Below, in pieces: positions 4,834 through 8,191 of a DNA stretch of 8,191 bases (its first letter is position 1; each line of letters opens with the position of its first letter). The position numbers and the translations under genes are program-made. The notes under the pieces are model-generated. The model did not search any database. It was given only the letters and a program-made list of their open reading frames with translations, and had not been told where the DNA came from. The DNA is from DATAVB01 sp040414495 (lineage in GTDB: Bacteria; Actinomycetota; Actinomycetes; Mycobacteriales; QHCD01): contig JBEDUI010000088.1 in NCBI GenBank assembly GCA_040414495.1, positions 1-8,191 on the forward strand, in the 5' to 3' direction.

Positions 4834-6342
4834 ATGGCGGATATCGCGACAGTCGGTGTGGTCGGCCTGGGCACGATGGGCGCGGGAATCGCCGAGGTTT
4901 TCGCCGCGGCCGGGTTGGGCGTGGTGGCACTTGAGCCAGACAGTCCCGCGTTGGATCGGGGTTGGGCGAACATCACCCGTTCGACCGATCGGGCGGTGGC
5001 GCGCGGCAAGCTCACCGAAGACGAGCAGCGGGCATTGTTCGCGCGGATCTCGTTCACCACCTCACTGTCCGAACTCGCCGCCGCTGAATTCGTGATCGAG
5101 GCGATTCCGGAGCAACTACCGTTAAAACGCGAGCTGTTCGAGCGCTTGGACGAGATCTGCCCGGCCGGCACGATATTCGCCAGCAACACCTCATCATTGT
5201 CGGTGACTGAAATCGCGGCGGCCACCGGCAGGCCCGAGCGGGTGGTCGGCATGCATTTCTTCAACCCGGCGCCGGTGATGAAATTGGTTGAGGTGATCCG
5301 CGGTATTCGTACCGACCCGGCGGTGGTGTCACAGACGGAGGAATTGGCGGCTGGGCTGGGCAAAACGACGGTGACAGCGGACGACCGGGCCGGCTTCGTG
5401 GTCAACGCGCTGCTGCTCGGTTATCTGAATCGGGCCGCGACACTGTACGAATCCGGGTATGCGTCGCGTGAGGACATTGACACCGCGATGCGGGTCGGGG
5501 CCGGCTTTCCCATGGGCCCGTTGACATTGCTCGATCTGGTCGGGCTGGATACCACCGTACACGTGCTGAATACGATGTACGCCCAGTCCGGTAATCGCCT
5601 GCATGCGCCGGCCCCGGTATTGCGGGCATTGGTCGCGGCCGGATTCCTGGGTCGCAAGTCCGGGCGAGGCTTTTATACGTATGAAGCGGGTACCGTCGCC
5701 GATTTGGCGCCCGCACCGGCCAGCCTGCCGGTGACCCGGATCGGTGTGGTCGGCGCCGACGATTTTATTCCGTTGCTCGGTGATCGTGATGTACTGAGCG
5801 GTTCGGTTGCGCAGATGTCGGATCGGGAGCTGATTCTGGCCGGCCCGGACGCGGATTGGGCCGCGCTCGGCGAGACCGACGCTGTGTTGGCCGCGACCGG
5901 ATCTTCTTCGGTACTGGCGATGGCGATGACCTCCGGCCGGCCTCAGGATGTGGTTGGGCTGCACCGGGTGGGTGAGCTGTTCGAGGTGGTCGCGACGGTG
6001 GCCTCGAGCGAACGGGCGGTGGCGCTCGCGCGGGGGATCGGCGAGCCGTCTGTGTTGGCACCGGATCGGCCCGGATTCCTGGTCGACGCTTTATTGCAGC
6101 CGCATTTAGGTGATGCCGTACGAATGCTGGAGAGCGGGTACGCGACGGCCGCCGATATCGACACCGCGATGCGACTGGGTTGCGCTTATCCGGCCGGTCC
6201 GTTCGAAATGCTGGAGCGGATCGGGCTCGCGGACGTATTGGCTGTGCAGCAGGCGATTTACGCCGATACTCCCGAGCCGGGCCTGATGCCGGCGCCGTTG
6301 CTGCGGCAGTCGGTAGCGGCCGGGCGAACATCGCTCTCGTAG
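4834..6342 (+). CDS. 3-hydroxyacyl-CoA dehydrogenase with duplicated, degenerate second half
   Basis: The first ~285 residues form a complete NAD-dependent 3-hydroxyacyl/3-hydroxybutyryl-CoA dehydrogenase: GLGTMG (11-16) for NAD, SNTSSLS (117-123), catalytic H141 in GMHFFNP paired with E153, and N191 in DRAGFVVNALL, followed by the helical domain ending FLGRKSGRGFYTY (271-283). Residues ~300-502 repeat this plan. DRPGFLVDALL and ESGYATAADIDTAMRLGCAYPAGPFEMLERIGL (411-465) mirror DRAGFVVNALL and ESGYASREDIDTAMRVGAGFPMGPLTLLDLVGL. The second Rossmann part has lost the glycine motif (GVVGADD), and by alignment S117, N118 and N191 become Ala, Ala and Asp, though H377 and E384 remain. A ~500-residue two-domain form is also found in PaaH/PaaC-type 3-hydroxyadipyl-CoA dehydrogenases of phenylacetate degradation, so that role or beta-oxidation is plausible. 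No other paa or fad gene is visible. It is likely co-transcribed with the aldehyde dehydrogenase. Confidence 0.93.
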   Translation: MADIATVGVVGLGTMGAGIAEVFAAAGLGVVALEPDSPALDRGWANITRSTDRAVARGKLTEDEQRALFARISFTTSLSELAAAEFVIEAIPEQLPLKRELFERLDEICPAGTIFASNTSSLSVTEIAAATGRPERVVGMHFFNPAPVMKLVEVIRGIRTDPAVVSQTEELAAGLGKTTVTADDRAGFVVNALLLGYLNRAATLYESGYASREDIDTAMRVGAGFPMGPLTLLDLVGLDTTVHVLNTMYAQSGNRLHAPAPVLRALVAAGFLGRKSGRGFYTYEAGTVADLAPAPASLPVTRIGVVGADDFIPLLGDRDVLSGSVAQMSDRELILAGPDADWAALGETDAVLAATGSSSVLAMAMTSGRPQDVVGLHRVGELFEVVATVASSERAVALARGIGEPSVLAPDRPGFLVDALLQPHLGDAVRMLESGYATAADIDTAMRLGCAYPAGPFEMLERIGLADVLAVQQAIYADTPEPGLMPAPLLRQSVAAGRTSLS

Positions 6343-6347
6343 ATCAG

Positions 6348-6384
6348 CGCGCCCTAACCTCGGGATTTCATGAGGTAATGCGCG
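6348..6384 (+). terminator. weak terminator-like hairpin after the dehydrogenase operon
   Basis: An outer CGCGC/GCGCG stem (6348-6352 with 6380-6384) and an inner ACCTC/GAGGT stem (6357-6361 with 6372-6376) are separated by a small internal loop and close a 10-nt loop. It begins 5 bp after the stop codon, but no T-tract follows. It may be a factor-independent terminator of the U-less actinobacterial kind, or only an RNA-stabilising 3' structure. Confidence 0.3.
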
Positions 6385-6450
6385 ACATTGTCGTGTAATG
6401 CACGGAGGTGCCTGCTCTGTAGGGGAACCCGGAATTGTCGAGGTCTCGAG

Positions 6451-6462
6451 TGGTCCGGACCA
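6451..6462. other. perfect 12-bp palindrome TGGTCCGGACCA
   Basis: TGGTCCGGACCA is a perfect self-complementary sequence, flanked by GGTCT (6442-6446) and AGACC (6462-6466), which can also pair. It lies in the gap between convergent genes, away from any recognised promoter, so an operator role is not supported by context. Confidence 0.4.
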
Positions 6463-6650
6463 GACCCGCTACACCGGATGGAAGATCTCTCACGGACACG
6501 CCGAAACTCCGCCCAGGCGCGTTCCGGCCGACAGCGGACGGAGATTGTCAGCGGGCATGCCACATTCGGCATCGTGACTGCGCGGCTCGTCCAACGCCCA
6601 CGCTCGCTGCCCGGGATCCGGCCAGCCCCGCGCTCCCCTTCGGTACATGG

Positions 6651-7985
6651 TTATCCGCTGGGGAGGCCGGGTTGGTCGTGCATGGTGTTACGTCGCGGCC
6701 GCTGCCGCGGATCGACCAACGGCGGCGGAATGACGTGCGGAATGCCTTCGTTGAAGGTGATTTGCCAGCCTTCGTGGTGGACGATCCAGTGATGGTGGTG
6801 GGATAACAGGACGAGATTGTTGAGCGACGTCGGTCCGCCGTCGGACCAGTGTTTGACGTGATGCGTTTGACACCAGGCCGCCGGCGACGTGCAGCCGGGG
6901 TGTATGCAGCCGATGTCGCGGGCGACGACGGCCCGGCGAATTCCCGTCGGAATTGTTCGGCTGGCCCGGCCGATATCTAACGGCTCACTCGCGCTGCCGA
7001 GCAGGATCGGGATGATCGATGCGTCGCAGGCGATGCGGCGGGCGGCTTCGGCGGTGATCGGAGCGCCGGTGTTCAGGGTTCCGGTGCCGGGACGCCGTAA
7101 TGTCTGGTCAGATGCCTTGCCGCGTAGGTCATCCAGGGCGATCGTGACGGTGACCTGGGGCTTTTCTCCGCCGACGGTGGGCAGTCCGCCGTCAGCCAAT
7201 GCCCGCCCGCACAGCTCGACCCAGGCGTCGGCCATGCGCCGGCTCCTGGACCGGGAATCCGGCACACCGTCCTGGGCCGGTTCTGGTTGCGCTAACGCGC
7301 CGAGCGCGGCTTGCACGGTCGCGGAGGCTTCGGAGTCGAGCCGGCCGCGTATGTAGTCCATGCCGCCAACGTCACGCCGGAAGATTAATTCGCGGCGGTC
7401 CGGCTTGTCTTCATCGAGGGTGCCGTCCGGATCCAGCACGGCATGCAATCGACGGGCTAATATACGAACACGACGTGGATCCATTTCCCGCGACTGCTCC
7501 GCCAGAAACTGTTCAGCCTCGGCGCGCTCCCGCACGCCGACCGCGGCCGGCAATCGCTTCATCGCCTCGCCGATCACTCGTACGTGCTCGGTCGAGAGGG
7601 CGCCTTCGGACGCGGCGGCCGCGGTGGCCGGCAATTCCGGCTCCACGATCTCACCCGAGATACTCACCGAACCCTCTAATTCCTGCGACGTCCGGACCCG
7701 GGCCTTCGCCTCACCGGCCGAGAGGCGTAACCGCGCCTGCAAGAATACTCCGGTCGATAATCCAGCGTGCTGCCCAGCGAAATCCCGGGCATGAAAATCC
7801 GCCAACTCCCGCGAGCGAGCGAACTCCAGCAGCCGAAACACCGACTCCATCTCCTCCAACGAATCAGCCGATTCCTGACCGGTCAACCGCCACCACTCCG
7901 CCTCGACCAACCCCTCCACGACAGCATGCAACGACCCGATCAGATCCACCACGGGAACCGGGCCAACAACCGTCGTACTGCTCAT
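6651..7985 (-). CDS. DUF222 / HNH endonuclease domain protein (13E12-type)
   Basis: This 444-residue protein has the two-part architecture of the abundant actinobacterial DUF222-HNH family, whose M. tuberculosis members are the 13E12 repeat proteins. Residues ~10-330 are the mostly helical DUF222 region, including FLQARLRLSAGEAKARVRTS (81-100), DPRRVRILARRLHAVLDPDG (169-188) and TVTIALDDLRG (279-289). The HNH domain follows: C360-x4-C365, C372-x2-H375-H376-x2-H379-W, GGPTSLNNLVLL with N389/N390, HHHHW (396-400) and H403/H404. In relatives the residue after LVLL is usually Cys; here it is S395. The family is a presumed nuclease of unknown biological role. The start at 7985 (MSSTTVVG) was preferred over the open frame reaching 8147 because DUF222 similarity begins just after it and a leaderless -10 precedes it. 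The frame looks intact. The 45-residue upstream extension is described separately. No transposase or repeat ends are seen beside it. Confidence 0.92.
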   Translation of the reverse strand: MSSTTVVGPVPVVDLIGSLHAVVEGLVEAEWWRLTGQESADSLEEMESVFRLLEFARSRELADFHARDFAGQHAGLSTGVFLQARLRLSAGEAKARVRTSQELEGSVSISGEIVEPELPATAAAASEGALSTEHVRVIGEAMKRLPAAVGVRERAEAEQFLAEQSREMDPRRVRILARRLHAVLDPDGTLDEDKPDRRELIFRRDVGGMDYIRGRLDSEASATVQAALGALAQPEPAQDGVPDSRSRSRRMADAWVELCGRALADGGLPTVGGEKPQVTVTIALDDLRGKASDQTLRRPGTGTLNTGAPITAEAARRIACDASIIPILLGSASEPLDIGRASRTIPTGIRRAVVARDIGCIHPGCTSPAAWCQTHHVKHWSDGGPTSLNNLVLLSHHHHWIVHHEGWQITFNEGIPHVIPPPLVDPRQRPRRNTMHDQPGLPSG

Positions 7986-7992
7986 ACCCAAA

Positions 7993-7998
7993 ACTCTA
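7993..7998 (-). promoter_or_regulatory. -10 box TAGAGT, leaderless DUF222-HNH promoter
   Basis: On the minus strand TAGAGT (7998 to 7993) fits TANNNT and is followed by 7 nt (TTTGGGT) and the ATG at 7985. No Shine-Dalgarno sequence is present. This supports the 7985 start over upstream alternatives. A convincing -35 is not visible. Confidence 0.5.
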
Positions 7999-8191
7999 GA
8001 ACTACCCACCGACAATTCTGGCCGGGAGGAGCCACCCAGGAACGAATCACGGCTGATGGGCAAATCGTCACAATCCGCGCCACATAAGCGATTCTGGCAG
8101 TCCCGCGAACACCACAACGCGGACCGTCGGCGATACCATTCACCCACGGAATGCCCTCCCGCTCAGACCACTTGAGACTTCAGAATCTCGA
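7999..8191 (-). other. upstream region of the DUF222-HNH gene with possible Cys-rich remnant
   Basis: The frame of the DUF222-HNH gene stays open upstream to about 8163 and would encode, near its beginning, WCSRDCQNRLCGADC, two C-x3-C pairs reminiscent of half of a small zinc-binding motif. A second frame stays open from 8179 and ends in a TGA overlapping the ATG at 7985. Neither has strongly coding-like third-position G/C, and no start with a ribosome-binding site was found, so I treat this as upstream non-coding DNA or a decayed gene end. The window stops here. Confidence 0.3.

Larger units (their letters stand above)
6343..6650. other. 308-bp intergenic region between converging genes, no convincing gene
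   Basis: Open frames here are short, lack ribosome-binding sites or leaderless -10 boxes, and mostly run antisense into the DUF222-HNH gene. A 59-codon ORF at 6398-6577 (+) has only about 64 percent G/C in third positions, no better than background. The region contains a hairpin near the left gene and a 12-bp palindrome, and nothing else I can name. Confidence 0.6.

Noticed and set aside
6398..6577. 59-codon plus-strand ORF in the gap after the dehydrogenase operon
   Set aside because: No ribosome-binding site, no leaderless -10 before the ATG, third-position G/C of about 64 percent and no recognisable motif.
6435..6806. 123-codon plus-strand frame running into the 3' end of the DUF222-HNH gene
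   Set aside because: Its second half is antisense to the HNH domain coding sequence, and the translation is low-complexity Arg/Pro/Ala sequence.
7199..7999. 266-codon plus-strand frame opposite the DUF222-HNH gene
   Set aside because: Arg/Pro-rich antisense shadow without a start signal.

Overview
The window is high-GC actinobacterial DNA. The evidence is an actinobacterial-type NucS/EndoMS mismatch endonuclease, a DUF222-HNH (13E12-type) protein, the GC-rich codon use, and several genes whose start codon lies 6-7 nt after a TANNNT -10 hexamer, the arrangement of leaderless mRNAs common in mycobacteria and relatives. Genus cannot be fixed from this sequence. No rRNA, tRNA, CRISPR array, insertion sequence or phage module was seen.

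Layout. Positions 1-452 hold no convincing gene. They contain an imperfect 63-bp-period direct repeat, a perfect TTGACA box, a LacI-family-like palindrome in the promoter spacer, and a possible 15-codon leader ORF that overlaps the next start. Then come a Gfo/Idh/MocA oxidoreductase (453-1550, +) and a strong hairpin (1572-1613) that can end transcription from both sides. Two small unrecognised genes follow on the minus strand (2450-2124 and 2127-1627), joined by an ATGA overlap. A divergent gap with a GC-rich hairpin leads to nucS (2622-3284, +), then an aldehyde dehydrogenase (3340-4812, +) and a duplicated-domain 3-hydroxyacyl-CoA dehydrogenase (4834-6342, +). After a 308-bp non-coding gap, a DUF222-HNH gene reads leftward (7985-6651, -), and its upstream region runs to the window edge.

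How the genes fit together. The aldehyde dehydrogenase and 3-hydroxyacyl-CoA dehydrogenase are 21 bp apart and look like a two-gene unit for NAD-dependent oxidation of an aldehyde and a 3-hydroxyacyl-CoA, so fatty-acid or aromatic-acid catabolism is the natural guess. nucS lies directly upstream but appears to have its own leaderless promoter, as does the aldehyde dehydrogenase, so it is probably a neighbour rather than a partner. The Gfo/Idh/MocA gene is separate and may be sugar- or polyol-responsive, judging by the operator-like palindrome.

Most of the window is ordinary housekeeping or catabolic sequence. The points most worth checking are the regulatory region of the Gfo gene, the repeated leaderless promoter arrangement, the ATGA-coupled pair of unknown genes, the degenerate second half of the hydroxyacyl-CoA dehydrogenase, and the 13-bp tandem duplication over the nucS stop codon.
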